A DNA stretch of 20,727 nt from an uncultured Opitutaceae bacterium (GTDB lineage: Bacteria; Verrucomicrobiota; Verrucomicrobiia; Opitutales; Opitutaceae), in the NCBI GenBank assembly GCA_937958045.1, contig CALFXL010000055.1, positions 1 through 20,727 of the forward strand, given 5' to 3'. The translations under genes were made by a program, and so were the position numbers. Each line of letters begins with the position of its first letter. The first letter of the stretch is position 1. Below are positions 1 through 7,678 of the stretch, piece after piece. Below the pieces are notes generated by a model. The model had not been told where the DNA came from. It ran no database searches and saw nothing but the letters and a program-made list of their open reading frames with translations.

Positions 1-1367
1 GCAAGCTGGCCAACGGCCAGACGCAGTTGCTCATCGGCACGCACCTCATTCACGAAGTGACGAGCCCGCAGGCATTCGGCATGTTGCGCGATCTCGGCCT
101 GAAGGTCGCTTATCCGCACCGCACGTTCGCGACGGTCGACCACATCGTTCCCACCGATCAGCTCGTCGAGCCGTACAGCGATCCGCTCGCGCAGGCCATG
201 ATGGATGAGCTGCGCAAGAACTGCCGCGAATTCGGCATCACGTTTTTCGATCGCGGCACCGGCAAGCAGGGCATCGTTCACATCGTCGGTCCCGAGCAAG
301 GCATCACCCAGCCCGGCACGACGATCGCTTGCGGTGACTCGCACACCTCGACGCACGGCGCGTTCGGAGCGATCGCGTTTGGTATCGGCACGAGCCAGGT
401 GCGCGACGTGCTCGCCACGCAGACGATGGCGCTCGGCGCGTTGAAAGTTCGCCGCATCGAGGTTAACGGCAAACTCCGTCCTGGCGTGTACGCGAAGGAC
501 GTCATTCTTCACATCATCCGCATCCTCGGCGTGAACGGCGGCACGGGCTACGCGTACGAATACGCGGGCAGCGTGTTCGACAACTTCACGATGGAGGAGC
601 GCATGACCGTGTGTAACATGTCCATCGAAGGCGGCGCGCGTGTCGGTTACGTAAATCCTGACGAAACGACCTTCGCCTACTTGAAGGGCCGTCCATATGC
701 CCCGAAGGGCGCGGAGTGGGATGCCGCGGTGGAGCGTTGGAAGTCTTTCGCTTCCGATCCGGGCGCGACCTACGACGACGTCGTGAAAATCGATGCTGCC
801 GACATCGCGCCGACAGTCACTTGGGGTATCAATCCCGGCCAAGGCATCTCGATCAACGAAACCATTCCCGATCCCGCGAAGGCGAAATCCGCCGACGAAA
901 AGGCCGGCATCGACGAAGCGCTTGCTTACATGAAGCTGCCCGCCGGTGCGCCGATCAAGGGCACCAAGATAGACGTGGCCTTCCTCGGTTCTTGCACCAA
1001 TGGACGACTCTCCGACTTCCGCGAAGTCGCCAAATACATCAAAGGCCGCAAGGTCGCTCCGGGCGTTAAGGCCATCGCCGTCCCCGGTTCGCAGATCGTC
1101 GCGCTTCAGTGCGAAAAGGAAGGCATCGACAAGATTCTCATCGAAGCCGGCTTCGAATGGCGCGGCGCGGGTTGCTCGATGTGCTTGGCGATGAATCCCG
1201 ACAAACTCGTCGGCGATCAGCTCTGCGCGTCCTCTTCCAACCGCAACTTCAAGGGCCGCCAAGGCTCCATCACCGGTCGTACGGTGTTGATGAGCCCGGT
1301 GATGGTCGCCGCCGCCGCCGTGACGGGCAAAGTCTCCGACGCGCGCGAAGTCTTCTCGGTCAACTGA
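1..1367 (+). CDS. leuC: 3-isopropylmalate dehydratase large subunit, 5' end outside the window
   Basis: This is the large, 4Fe-4S-carrying subunit of isopropylmalate isomerase, which converts 2-isopropylmalate to 3-isopropylmalate in leucine synthesis. The reading frame is open from base 3 and reads KLANGQTQLLIGTHLIHEVT, matching the LeuC N-terminal region. The gene therefore begins upstream, and the TTG at base 27 is an internal Leu codon; roughly 20 residues are missing. The three cluster cysteines are visible: one in GSCTNGR (codon 993-995) and two in CSMC (codons 1173-1175 and 1182-1184). Other aconitase-family stretches include ACGDSHTSTHGAFGA and the C-terminal SSNRNFKGRQG. leuD follows after 66 bases on the same strand, so the two are probably co-transcribed. 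LeuC as opposed to aconitase is well supported by the separate LeuD-type partner. Confidence 0.97.
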   Translation, partial: KLANGQTQLLIGTHLIHEVTSPQAFGMLRDLGLKVAYPHRTFATVDHIVPTDQLVEPYSDPLAQAMMDELRKNCREFGITFFDRGTGKQGIVHIVGPEQGITQPGTTIACGDSHTSTHGAFGAIAFGIGTSQVRDVLATQTMALGALKVRRIEVNGKLRPGVYAKDVILHIIRILGVNGGTGYAYEYAGSVFDNFTMEERMTVCNMSIEGGARVGYVNPDETTFAYLKGRPYAPKGAEWDAAVERWKSFASDPGATYDDVVKIDAADIAPTVTWGINPGQGISINETIPDPAKAKSADEKAGIDEALAYMKLPAGAPIKGTKIDVAFLGSCTNGRLSDFREVAKYIKGRKVAPGVKAIAVPGSQIVALQCEKEGIDKILIEAGFEWRGAGCSMCLAMNPDKLVGDQLCASSSNRNFKGRQGSITGRTVLMSPVMVAAAAVTGKVSDAREVFSVN

Positions 1368-1433
1368 CGGCGACTGACTTCACTTAATTCTTAAACCTCC
1401 CACTTAAACCCCGAGCATCTCTCGGTCAGAAAC

Positions 1434-2036
1434 ATGGCTCTCGAAAAAATCACCCAAGTCACCGGTCGTGCGGTTCACGTGCCGGGCAACGACATCGACA
1501 CCGACCGCATCATCCCCGCGCGTTTCATGAAGTGCGTGACCTTTGACGGTCTCGGCGAATTCTTGTTCTACGACGTTCGTCACGATCCGCAGGGCAACAA
1601 GATCGATCACCCGATCGACCGTCCCGAGCACAAGGGCGCGACGATTCTTCTCTCCGGCGCGAACTTCGGTTGCGGTTCCTCGCGTGAGCATGCTCCGCAG
1701 GCGATTTCCAAAGCCGGCTTCAAAGCGATCATCGCGGAAAACTTCGCCGAGATTTTCTTCGGCAACAGCACCACGCTCGGCATGCCCTGCGTGAACGCGA
1801 GCCGCGAAGACATCGCGAAGATCGCCGCCGCGGTGGAAGCGAATCCGCAGACGGAAGTCGTCATCGATCTCGAAAAACTAGAAGTTCGTTTCGCGGGTCA
1901 GACGGTGAAAATCACCCAGCGCGAAAGCGCGCGCGATGCGCTCATCAACGGTCGCTGGGATGCGATCGGCGAGTTGATCGAAGGTCGCGACGCCGTCGCC
2001 GCTACGGCCGCCAAGCTGCCGTACATGGCCGCTTAA
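1434..2036 (+). CDS. leuD: 3-isopropylmalate dehydratase small subunit
   Basis: This is the swivelling-domain subunit of isopropylmalate isomerase and partners the LeuC encoded just upstream. The product is 200 residues, normal for proteobacterial-type LeuD. Diagnostic stretches are PGNDIDTDRIIPARF near residues 17-31 and GANFGCGSSREHAPQA near residues 85-100, the latter forming part of the substrate-binding site. The ATG is preceded by CGGTCAGAAAC, with no Shine-Dalgarno sequence; it is chosen because the N-terminus matches the family. The gene is followed by a strong hairpin terminator at 2082-2119, which marks the end of the leuCD transcript. There is no frameshift or missing motif. Confidence 0.97.
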   Translation: MALEKITQVTGRAVHVPGNDIDTDRIIPARFMKCVTFDGLGEFLFYDVRHDPQGNKIDHPIDRPEHKGATILLSGANFGCGSSREHAPQAISKAGFKAIIAENFAEIFFGNSTTLGMPCVNASREDIAKIAAAVEANPQTEVVIDLEKLEVRFAGQTVKITQRESARDALINGRWDAIGELIEGRDAVAATAAKLPYMAA

Positions 2037-2081
2037 GCGACTCTCGAGCGACCCTCACTGAGTTTTCTCTCTAGACTAATA

Positions 2082-2119
2082 AGCAACAAAGCCGCGTCGA
2101 AAGACGCGGCTTTGTTGTT
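2082..2119. terminator. Bidirectional intrinsic terminator between leuD and cysE
   Basis: A near-perfect hairpin: the 15-bp stem 2084-2098 / 2103-2117 closes on a GAAA tetraloop (2099-2102) and extends outward through a G-T and an A-T pair. The GC-rich inner half is flanked by CAAAG/CTTTG, giving T-rich tails in both directions. It lies between convergent genes whose stop codons are at 2036 (leuD, +) and 2138 (cysE, -), so it probably ends both transcripts. Confidence 0.9.
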
Positions 2120-2137
2120 GGTGTGAATCGGAGCGGG

Positions 2138-3058
2138 CTAGATGACCCAGTCGTTGAATTCCTCGAGCAGGGCTTCCTTCTTTTTGCGCGGCCGCACGAT
2201 CGAAGCGGCGTCGCCTTGATAGTAAGCGATGCTGTTGGGCGGCATCGACTGCATGAGCCAGACATTCGAACCCACGATGGAGTTGTGACCGATCACGGTT
2301 TCGCCGCCGAGGATGGTGGCGCCCGGATAAACGATCACGTGATCCTCGAGCTTGGGATGGCGTTTCACGCCTTTGACGGGATTGCCCTGGTCGTCGACCA
2401 CGAAGGATTTCGCGCCGAGGGTGACGCCTTGGTAGATTTTTACGTGATTACCGATCTCGGCCGTCTCGCCGATGACGACGCCGGTGCAGTGATCGATGAA
2501 GAAGTGCGTGCCGATCTTAGCGCCGGGGTGGATGTCGGTGCCCGTGCGTTCGTGCGCGTATTCGGTGAGCATACGGGGGAGCAGCGGCACGTGGAGCTTG
2601 TAGAGCTCGTGGGCGATGCGTTGGAGTGAGATCACCAGCACGCACGGGTAGGCGAGAATGATTTCTTCCACGCTGCGCGCGGCGGGGTCGCCTTGATACG
2701 CGGCGGCGACATCGGTTTGGACGACGCGGCGCACTTCGGGCAGACGCGAAAGCAACGTCGCTGTATGCTCGCGCGCGAGCTCGGCAGGATTGGGCTCACG
2801 CGCGAAACGAAGCGCTTTTTCAATTTCGGACGCCAACCGCTTCTCGATACGTGCGAGTAAATCCTCCACCACGCTGGCAAGATCGCCCTTGGTCACACCG
2901 TGCTCTTCGAAAAAGCCGGGGAAGAGCAAATGCATGAAATCGCGGGCGAGGATGTTGACCGATTCTTCGCCGGGAAGATTCGTGCCGTCCAAATGGTTGA
3001 TGCCGCCGTAAGTTTCGTAGGAGGCGAGCAGGGCGCGTTTGATTTCGTCGTTCGTCAT
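2138..3058 (-). CDS. cysE: Serine O-acetyltransferase, EpsC type
   Basis: Transfers an acetyl group from acetyl-CoA to L-serine, giving O-acetylserine for cysteine synthesis. The 306-residue product has a helical N-terminal domain (about 1-165) and a left-handed beta-helix of hexapeptide repeats (about 175-285). Family residues are visible: Asp175 in DIHPGAKIG, His190 in DHCTG, GETAEIG near 197-203 and RHPKLEDH near 233-240. The spacer between GVTLGAKS and RHPK, and the long N-terminal domain, fit the EpsC/SatA subgroup better than E. coli CysE. The open frame extends to an ATG at 3106, but the ATG at 3058 gives the usual N-terminus. The last residues (EEFNDWVI) form a short tail. It converges on leuD and shares its terminator. 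Nothing in the leader suggests specific control. Confidence 0.93.
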   Translation of the reverse strand: MTNDEIKRALLASYETYGGINHLDGTNLPGEESVNILARDFMHLLFPGFFEEHGVTKGDLASVVEDLLARIEKRLASEIEKALRFAREPNPAELAREHTATLLSRLPEVRRVVQTDVAAAYQGDPAARSVEEIILAYPCVLVISLQRIAHELYKLHVPLLPRMLTEYAHERTGTDIHPGAKIGTHFFIDHCTGVVIGETAEIGNHVKIYQGVTLGAKSFVVDDQGNPVKGVKRHPKLEDHVIVYPGATILGGETVIGHNSIVGSNVWLMQSMPPNSIAYYQGDAASIVRPRKKKEALLEEFNDWVI

Positions 3059-3137
3059 GATCCGGCCAAGAGCAGGCCAGCGTTGACGAGGAAAACGGTG
3101 GGTCAAAAAGGATTTTCAAATTTTCCCATTTACGGGC

Positions 3138-3168
3138 TTTACACAGCCGTCCCGAACTCTCTTATTCC
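3138..3168 (+). promoter_or_regulatory. Possible promoter for tRNA-Leu
   Basis: TTTACA (3138-3143) resembles a -35 box. About 19 bases downstream is TATTCC (3163-3168), a poor -10 match, and the tRNA begins 20 bases later. Position suits a tRNA promoter, but the -10 is weak and this may be chance. The rest of the gap from 3059 to 3188 shows nothing else I can name. Confidence 0.22.
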
Positions 3169-3188
3169 GCACTCCTCCGACTGGAAAC

Positions 3189-3273
3189 GCTCAGGTGGTG
3201 GAATTGGTAGACACACACGTTTGAGGGGCGTGTGCCGCGAGGCGTAAGGGTTCGAGTCCCTTCCTGAGCACCA
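3189..3273 (+). tRNA. tRNA-Leu, anticodon GAG, CCA encoded
   Basis: The acceptor arms GCTCAGG (3189-3195) and CCTGAGC (3263-3269) pair perfectly, followed by A and an encoded CCA (3271-3273). The D arm GTGGAATTGGTAGACAC and the T arm AGGGTTCGAGTCCCT are canonical. The anticodon loop TTGAGGG (3221-3227) places GAG at 3223-3225, reading CUC/CUU leucine codons. The long variable arm (about 3231-3243) is the class II type expected for tRNA-Leu. Length is 85 nt. Confidence 0.97.
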
Positions 3274-3280
3274 GTCCGGT

Positions 3281-3299
3281 CGGGTTTCTATGAAACCCG
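3281..3299 (+). terminator. Hairpin just after tRNA-Leu, possible terminator without T tract
   Basis: CGGGTTTC (3281-3288) pairs perfectly with GAAACCCG (3292-3299) around a TAT loop, eight bases after the tRNA CCA. There is no run of T after it, so it could be a processing or weak termination structure instead of a standard intrinsic terminator. Confidence 0.45.
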
Positions 3300-3429
3300 G
3301 TACTATGGCGGGAAATCGCGCTTGCCACCCGAAGGCGCCCCGTGAAACTGCCCCTGCTCATTGCTTTAATTAGGCCTCCTACTTGCGACCTTTTCCGCGG
3401 GTAATTCACCTGCTTGCACCCTGTCAGTC

Positions 3430-5307
3430 ATGGACGACAACGCTCCCTCCGCCAATCCCTCCAAGGATTTTAATAAACTCGATCTCACCCAACTCCAAGG
3501 GTTCAGCTTCGGCACCCAATGGACCCAGGATAAGACGACGCCCTCGCGCGATTCCCGCCGCGACGATCGTCCACGTCGTGCGGAGGGTGGAGACGCACGC
3601 CGCGATGGCGGAGAAGTGCGTCGCGATCGCCGCGCCTTCCGCAAACCTGCGGGCGCGCCCGCGGAAGAGGGCGATGCCGGCGAGGCACCGGCGCGCGCTC
3701 ATGGCGGTGAACGCCGTGAAGGTGGCGAATTTCGCGGTGGTCCGCGCCGCGATTTCCGTGGCGGTCCTCGTCGCGAAGGCGGTGAACGCGGCGAGTTTCG
3801 CGGCCCTCGTCAGGGCGGTCGTGAAGGCGGCTACCAAGGTCATGGCGGCGCCGAGCGCGAACGCGGCCCGTACATCAGCCCATTTTTTAACGTCACTTTT
3901 TATCCCGAAGACACCGGCTTCGCCGCGCTCGCCAAAGCGATTCGCAGCTCCTGCCGCACGTATGAGCTCTTCGAGATCGCCCGCGTGATCGTTGGTAAAA
4001 ACGACCGCTTCGTGGCGGTGATCCAACGCAAAGCTGCGGAAGGAAATGCCGAAGGCGCGGCCAAGCCCGCACCGCTCGCGATTTCCGTTCCGGATGGTCT
4101 GCCTTTCGAGAACGAAGAGGCCGCCATCACGCACGTAATGAGCAATCACCTCGGCTTGTTCTTCGATTCGGCCGAAGTGGAGGTCGATCCGCCCAAGGGC
4201 AGTTTCCAAGTCATTAATAAGTGCAGCATCACGGGAGAGCTGCTCGGACCGCCCAACTACCATCGTTACAACCAGATCGTTCAGCAGCACCATGCCGCAC
4301 GTATCACGCGGATGTCGCTCGACGCATATCGCTCCCGCATCGAATCCGTGCGCGACCCCGAAGTGGTCAACCAATGGTTGGAAAAGATGAAGAAGGTCAC
4401 GCGCTACACGTGGAAACATGCCCCCGAAGGCACCACGCCGCTGACGTTCGATTCGTTGGACGATGCCCGCGGTTATCTTTTGGCCAACGCTCGCGAGAAG
4501 GTGGTCAAGACCGTCGAGAACGCTCGCTTCCACGGCAAGCTGCTCGAACAGTTGCCGCAGGGCGAAATCCGTCGTGCCATCGAAGGCACGCTGGAACGTC
4601 AGCGTCGTTTCCCGCTCGATACCGCCAATGCGCTCCGCGGCCGTCTGCGTCGCGAAGGGTTCACCATCTTCAAGAAAGGTTCGAAGGGCGTTTCGTACGT
4701 GTGTGCGGTGAAGCGCAAGTTCCGCGTTCCCGGCCAGACCTTCTCGGACAGCATCGGCGCACTGATCAGCTTCATCGAAGCGAACCCGATGGTGAAAGCC
4801 AGCGAGCTGCCGGTGAAGTTCGCGGGCATTCAAGCGCCCACCACCCCGGCTCCGACCGCGCCTGCCGCTCCGGCTGAAACCGACACCGCGGCCACGCCGG
4901 CCGCCCCGCAAGAAGCGGCGCCGATCGCGACAGGTTCGAATACACCATTCAGCGCGCAGGCCCACGCTGCGCTTACCGCCGAAGATCAAGCCAAGCTGCA
5001 TCGCCTCAACAGCGATCTCCGCTGGCTCGTGACGGAAGGTTATGTGACCGAGTTTATCGATGGGCGCCTCTTCGCGCCGCCGCCGATGACGGAAGCGCGC
5101 AAGCAGGAAGTCGAAAAGGACGACCACGATCCTGAAAACTTCCCTGAAGTCCCCCCGACTCCGGCTGCTCAAGCTCCGGAACCGGCGCCGGCAGCACCGG
5201 CCGAAGCTCCCGCCGAAGCTTCGGCAGAGCCCGAAGCGGCTGCTCCGTTGGTGGCTGAAGCCGCGCCGTCGGCAACGCCCGAAGGCGACACGCCGAAAAC
5301 AGAATAA
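3430..5307 (+). CDS. Uncharacterised RGG-rich protein with conserved core and Ala/Pro-rich tail
   Basis: I recognise no named function. The 625-residue product has four parts. Residues 1-32 contain LDLTQLQGFSFGTQW, a short ordered-looking motif. Residues about 35-147 are low-complexity, rich in Arg, Gly, Asp and Glu, with FRGG, FRGP and GGERRE repeats like eukaryotic RGG boxes. Residues about 148-465 form a folded core with ITGELLGPPNYHRY (267-280), SRIESVRDPEVVNQW (302-316) and a basic segment FTIFKKGSKGVSYVCAVKRKF (411-431). Ala/Pro linkers surround a small module LHRLNSDLRWLVTEGYVTEF (523-542). There is no signal peptide or membrane segment, so it is probably cytoplasmic. I recall similar cores in Verrucomicrobiota and Planctomycetota, from memory only. 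The composition suggests nucleic-acid binding, but that is inference. It stands alone as a transcription unit with its own terminator. The ATG at 3430 has no Shine-Dalgarno sequence. Confidence 0.88.
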   Translation: MDDNAPSANPSKDFNKLDLTQLQGFSFGTQWTQDKTTPSRDSRRDDRPRRAEGGDARRDGGEVRRDRRAFRKPAGAPAEEGDAGEAPARAHGGERREGGEFRGGPRRDFRGGPRREGGERGEFRGPRQGGREGGYQGHGGAERERGPYISPFFNVTFYPEDTGFAALAKAIRSSCRTYELFEIARVIVGKNDRFVAVIQRKAAEGNAEGAAKPAPLAISVPDGLPFENEEAAITHVMSNHLGLFFDSAEVEVDPPKGSFQVINKCSITGELLGPPNYHRYNQIVQQHHAARITRMSLDAYRSRIESVRDPEVVNQWLEKMKKVTRYTWKHAPEGTTPLTFDSLDDARGYLLANAREKVVKTVENARFHGKLLEQLPQGEIRRAIEGTLERQRRFPLDTANALRGRLRREGFTIFKKGSKGVSYVCAVKRKFRVPGQTFSDSIGALISFIEANPMVKASELPVKFAGIQAPTTPAPTAPAAPAETDTAATPAAPQEAAPIATGSNTPFSAQAHAALTAEDQAKLHRLNSDLRWLVTEGYVTEFIDGRLFAPPPMTEARKQEVEKDDHDPENFPEVPPTPAAQAPEPAPAAPAEAPAEASAEPEAAAPLVAEAAPSATPEGDTPKTE

Positions 5308-5311
5308 TCTC

Positions 5312-5342
5312 GAAAACGCGGCCCGAAACGGCCGCGTTTTTT
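5312..5342. terminator. Intrinsic terminator between the RGG-protein gene and tsaE
   Basis: AAAACGCGGCC (5313-5323) pairs perfectly with GGCCGCGTTTT (5330-5340) around the loop CGAAAC, followed by TT. It starts five bases after the TAA stop at 5305-5307. The A and T flanks make it usable on the opposite strand too, where tsaE ends at 5400. The remaining gap to 5399 shows nothing further. Confidence 0.9.
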
Positions 5343-5399
5343 GTATCCAGGAAATGGATGCGCACGCTTCGCGTAGCGGTCGATTATCGCCGCGCGGGT

Positions 5400-5840
5400 T
5401 TAGCCCGATGCATCCAGTTTCAACGTGTGCCTGCCGGGACCGGCGATGCCGAAGTGCAGATGCAAAGCGTCGGGAGAAATCCAGCCTGCGATTTTTTCGG
5501 GCCACTCGACCGCGAGACAGTACGGACTCATGAGAAACTCATCGAGCATGAGCGCTTCGATCTGCGCGTCGCTTTCGAGGCGATACGCGTCGAGATGCAC
5601 GAGCGTGCGCCGGCCGCGATAGAAGGTGAAAATGTTGAACGTGGGACTCGTTACCGTGGCCTGGATGCCGAAACCGCGTGCGAGCCCTTGGACGAAAGTG
5701 GTTTTGCCGACGCCGAGATTGCCGTGCAGGGCGAGCGTTTGGTCGGGCGGCAGCGCGTCGGCGAGTTCTTCGGCCAAGCGCTGCGTTTCGGCGACGGAAG
5801 TCGTTTCGATGCCCTGCCGCAGTTTATCGAAGATGTTCAT
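5400..5840 (-). CDS. tsaE: tRNA t6A biosynthesis ATPase TsaE
   Basis: TsaE is the P-loop ATPase that works with TsaB, TsaD and TsaC to make N6-threonylcarbamoyladenosine at position 37 of ANN-decoding tRNAs. The 146-residue product has the family layout: Walker A GNLGVGKTT (about 41-48), SPTF (65-68), HLDAYRL (82-88) and VEWPEK (111-116). The open frame reaches back to 5924, but the ATG at 5840 (MNIFDKLRQ) gives the normal length and start. This start lies inside the end of thiL, overlapping it by 17 bases, so translation is likely coupled. It is the last gene of the minus-strand run. No partner tsa gene is in the window. Confidence 0.95.
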   Translation of the reverse strand: MNIFDKLRQGIETTSVAETQRLAEELADALPPDQTLALHGNLGVGKTTFVQGLARGFGIQATVTSPTFNIFTFYRGRRTLVHLDAYRLESDAQIEALMLDEFLMSPYCLAVEWPEKIAGWISPDALHLHFGIAGPGRHTLKLDASG

Positions 5841-6777
5841 AGCCGTGATAGGCGCGGAGATCGATGGAATCGGCCGGGCGTTGCCCGCTGCGGACAAAAC
5901 GGCCGAGCACGTGCAACGGCTCACCGAAACGACGACGCCAAGCGCGCTCCAGCGCAGTGCGATCGGTGCGAGCGCGCACGGTGAAAAGAAGTTCGTAGTC
6001 CTCGCCGTCGGTGAGCGCGTGAGCGAGGGCGGAGCGTCCCGATTGACGCGCCATGCGGAGGGCCGCGGCGCTGATAGGGATGTGTGCTTCGGCGAGCGCG
6101 GGCTCGCCGCCTGCGGGCGTGAGTTCGTGGAGGTCTTTGGCGAGACCGTCGCTCATATCCATCATCGCGCTGATCTCGGGGCGATTTGCGAGCCAGGCGC
6201 CTTCGGACAAACGCGGGGAGAAACGAAAATGTTTTCCCAACAAACTCCCACCGAGCGGTCCGGTCACGTAGATCCAATCGCCGATACGCGCACCGGCACG
6301 CGTCAACATGCGCCGCCCGCTTGCTTCGCCAATCAACGTGAGACTCGCCGCGAGCACGCCATCGGCTTGGGCGACATCGCCGCCCACAATAGCGAGTCGG
6401 TATTGACGAGCGCACGCCGCGAGCCCGCGGTAAAATTTCTCGAGCCATGCTGTCCGCGTGGACGGATCGAGTGTGAGCGCGACGACGGCGAAACGCGGAC
6501 GTGCACCCATCGCCGCGAGATCGCTGAGATTGCGTTTGAGCAGTTTCGCCCCGACGGCGGTTGGCGAAATGCTGTCATCGAAGTGACGTCCATAAATCAC
6601 CGGATCGACGGTCACCGCCTGCTGGCGTTTCGAAGGAGGCAGCACCGCGCAGTCGTCGCCGATGCCGAGCGGGGCCGGCGGCGAGACATCGCCCAACCAA
6701 CGTCGGATCGAGACGATGAGCCGTTCTTCGCCGAGCGCGGAGACTGTATCCGATTTTTGGTTACAAAACGGGTTCAT
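5824..6777 (-). CDS. thiL: Thiamine-monophosphate kinase
   Basis: Phosphorylates thiamine monophosphate with ATP to give thiamine diphosphate, the active cofactor. The 317-residue product has the PurM-like two-domain layout. Visible motifs are GIGDDCAV (38-45), NLSDLAAMGA (83-92), GGDVAQ (132-137), MDMSDGLAKDL in the middle and DGEDYELL in the C-terminal half; these Asp-rich stretches bind Mg-ATP and substrate. The ATG at 6777-6775 overlaps the TGA of the upstream protease gene in an ATGA arrangement, which supports the start despite a slightly long N-terminus (MNPFCNQKSDTV) before GEERLI. The end overlaps tsaE. No TPP riboswitch or other thi gene is present, so this gene looks controlled by its operon. 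Confidence 0.95.
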   Translation of the reverse strand: MNPFCNQKSDTVSALGEERLIVSIRRWLGDVSPPAPLGIGDDCAVLPPSKRQQAVTVDPVIYGRHFDDSISPTAVGAKLLKRNLSDLAAMGARPRFAVVALTLDPSTRTAWLEKFYRGLAACARQYRLAIVGGDVAQADGVLAASLTLIGEASGRRMLTRAGARIGDWIYVTGPLGGSLLGKHFRFSPRLSEGAWLANRPEISAMMDMSDGLAKDLHELTPAGGEPALAEAHIPISAAALRMARQSGRSALAHALTDGEDYELLFTVRARTDRTALERAWRRRFGEPLHVLGRFVRSGQRPADSIDLRAYHGYEHLR

Positions 6778-7649
6778 GGAGCCAGCCAGCCGCGGATCGA
6801 TTCGTAGGGATCGATCTCAAGCAGGAAAAAAATCATTGTGTGGAGATTGAACAGAGCGTGCGCGATGATGGGCACGGCGACGCGCCCCGTGCGTTCGTAA
6901 GCGATGGCTTGGACGACACCGAAGACGGTGAGCGGCACGAACACGCCCAGATTCAAATGCGCCGCGCCGAAGAAGAGGGCGGAGCCGACGATCGCCGCGA
7001 GGGGAGGAATGCGTCCGCGCAAATAGCGGAAAATACCGCAGCGGAACAACGCTTCTTCGACGATAGGCACGATCACGACAGCGAACAGAGCAAAGATCCA
7101 TCGCATGACAGGCGAGTTTGCCTGGAGAAGAAGTTCGGCGGCGTTTTGGGGCTGGAGTTCGATCCTGAGCGATTGCAGCAATGCTGTCCAAAGAATCGTC
7201 AACGGCGCGACGAGCGCGATGATCGCGAGGAAAGTGAAAAGCGCGGCCAAGGGAATGCGTGCGGTGGGCAAGCGAGCCGGAAGCGCGGGCGTGGAATTGA
7301 GGCTGGCTTCGATGTGCGCTTGGAGCCTGTGCGATTTCAGCGCCCACCACGCGAAGAGTAGGCCGAGGCCGAGACCGACTTGAAGCGACAAGCTGCCGAG
7401 CAGCGTGCGTGATTCCGGCGTAAACGCTTCGATACGCGCGAGCACGTGATTGGTCGCGAGTTGAAACGCAAACGTGATGGCGACGACGCGGATGATCGCC
7501 AGCGCGTAGAGATGGCCGGGTATCGTCCACAGCGGAAGCGGTGACGCGGGACGATCTCGCCGCATCGCGAGATAGCGCCAGAGGACGGCGATGCCTCCCA
7601 AAAAAAGCGCGGCTTCCAGAACGCAGGCGACGATTAACTTGTCGGACAT
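6774..7649 (-). CDS. CPBP-family intramembrane metalloprotease homologue
   Basis: A 291-residue polytopic membrane protein of the CPBP/Abi (Rce1-like) family, which includes CAAX prenyl proteases and bacteriocin self-immunity proteins. Hydrophobic segments fall near 5-25, 45-65, 85-103, 133-158, 183-198, 216-235, 236-250 and 258-278. The family motifs are present in order: EEALFR with Glu198, Glu199 and Arg203; FFGAAHLN with His231; and HALFN with His264 and Asn268. These form the putative metal site, so the protein looks intact. The substrate cannot be told from sequence. It starts 29 bases after the stop of the upstream Cys-cluster gene and overlaps thiL by four bases. The ATG at 7649 has no clear Shine-Dalgarno sequence. 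Confidence 0.9.
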   Translation of the reverse strand: MSDKLIVACVLEAALFLGGIAVLWRYLAMRRDRPASPLPLWTIPGHLYALAIIRVVAITFAFQLATNHVLARIEAFTPESRTLLGSLSLQVGLGLGLLFAWWALKSHRLQAHIEASLNSTPALPARLPTARIPLAALFTFLAIIALVAPLTILWTALLQSLRIELQPQNAAELLLQANSPVMRWIFALFAVVIVPIVEEALFRCGIFRYLRGRIPPLAAIVGSALFFGAAHLNLGVFVPLTVFGVVQAIAYERTGRVAVPIIAHALFNLHTMIFFLLEIDPYESIRGWLAP

Positions 7650-7678
7650 GATCGCGGCACGCTTTCAGGCGGGCGCGT

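Noticed and set aside
3189..3299. tRNA-Leu as an integration site for a mobile element
   Set aside because: No integrase, no repeated copy of the tRNA 3' end and no change in gene type beside it are seen.
3600..3850. Possible tandem DNA repeat or CRISPR-like array in the RGG region
   Set aside because: The repeats are short, degenerate and in frame, and are explained by RGG-type protein repeats; no constant repeat with unique spacers is present.
3424..5505. 693-codon open frame on the minus strand opposite the RGG-protein gene
   Set aside because: It is antisense to a better-supported gene with a clear terminator, is highly Arg/Phe/Ala-rich, and runs through the tsaE end. It reflects high GC at third codon positions.
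5626..6807. 393-codon plus-strand open frame over thiL and tsaE
   Set aside because: It lies opposite two overlapping genes with clear family motifs and has no coherent domain of its own.
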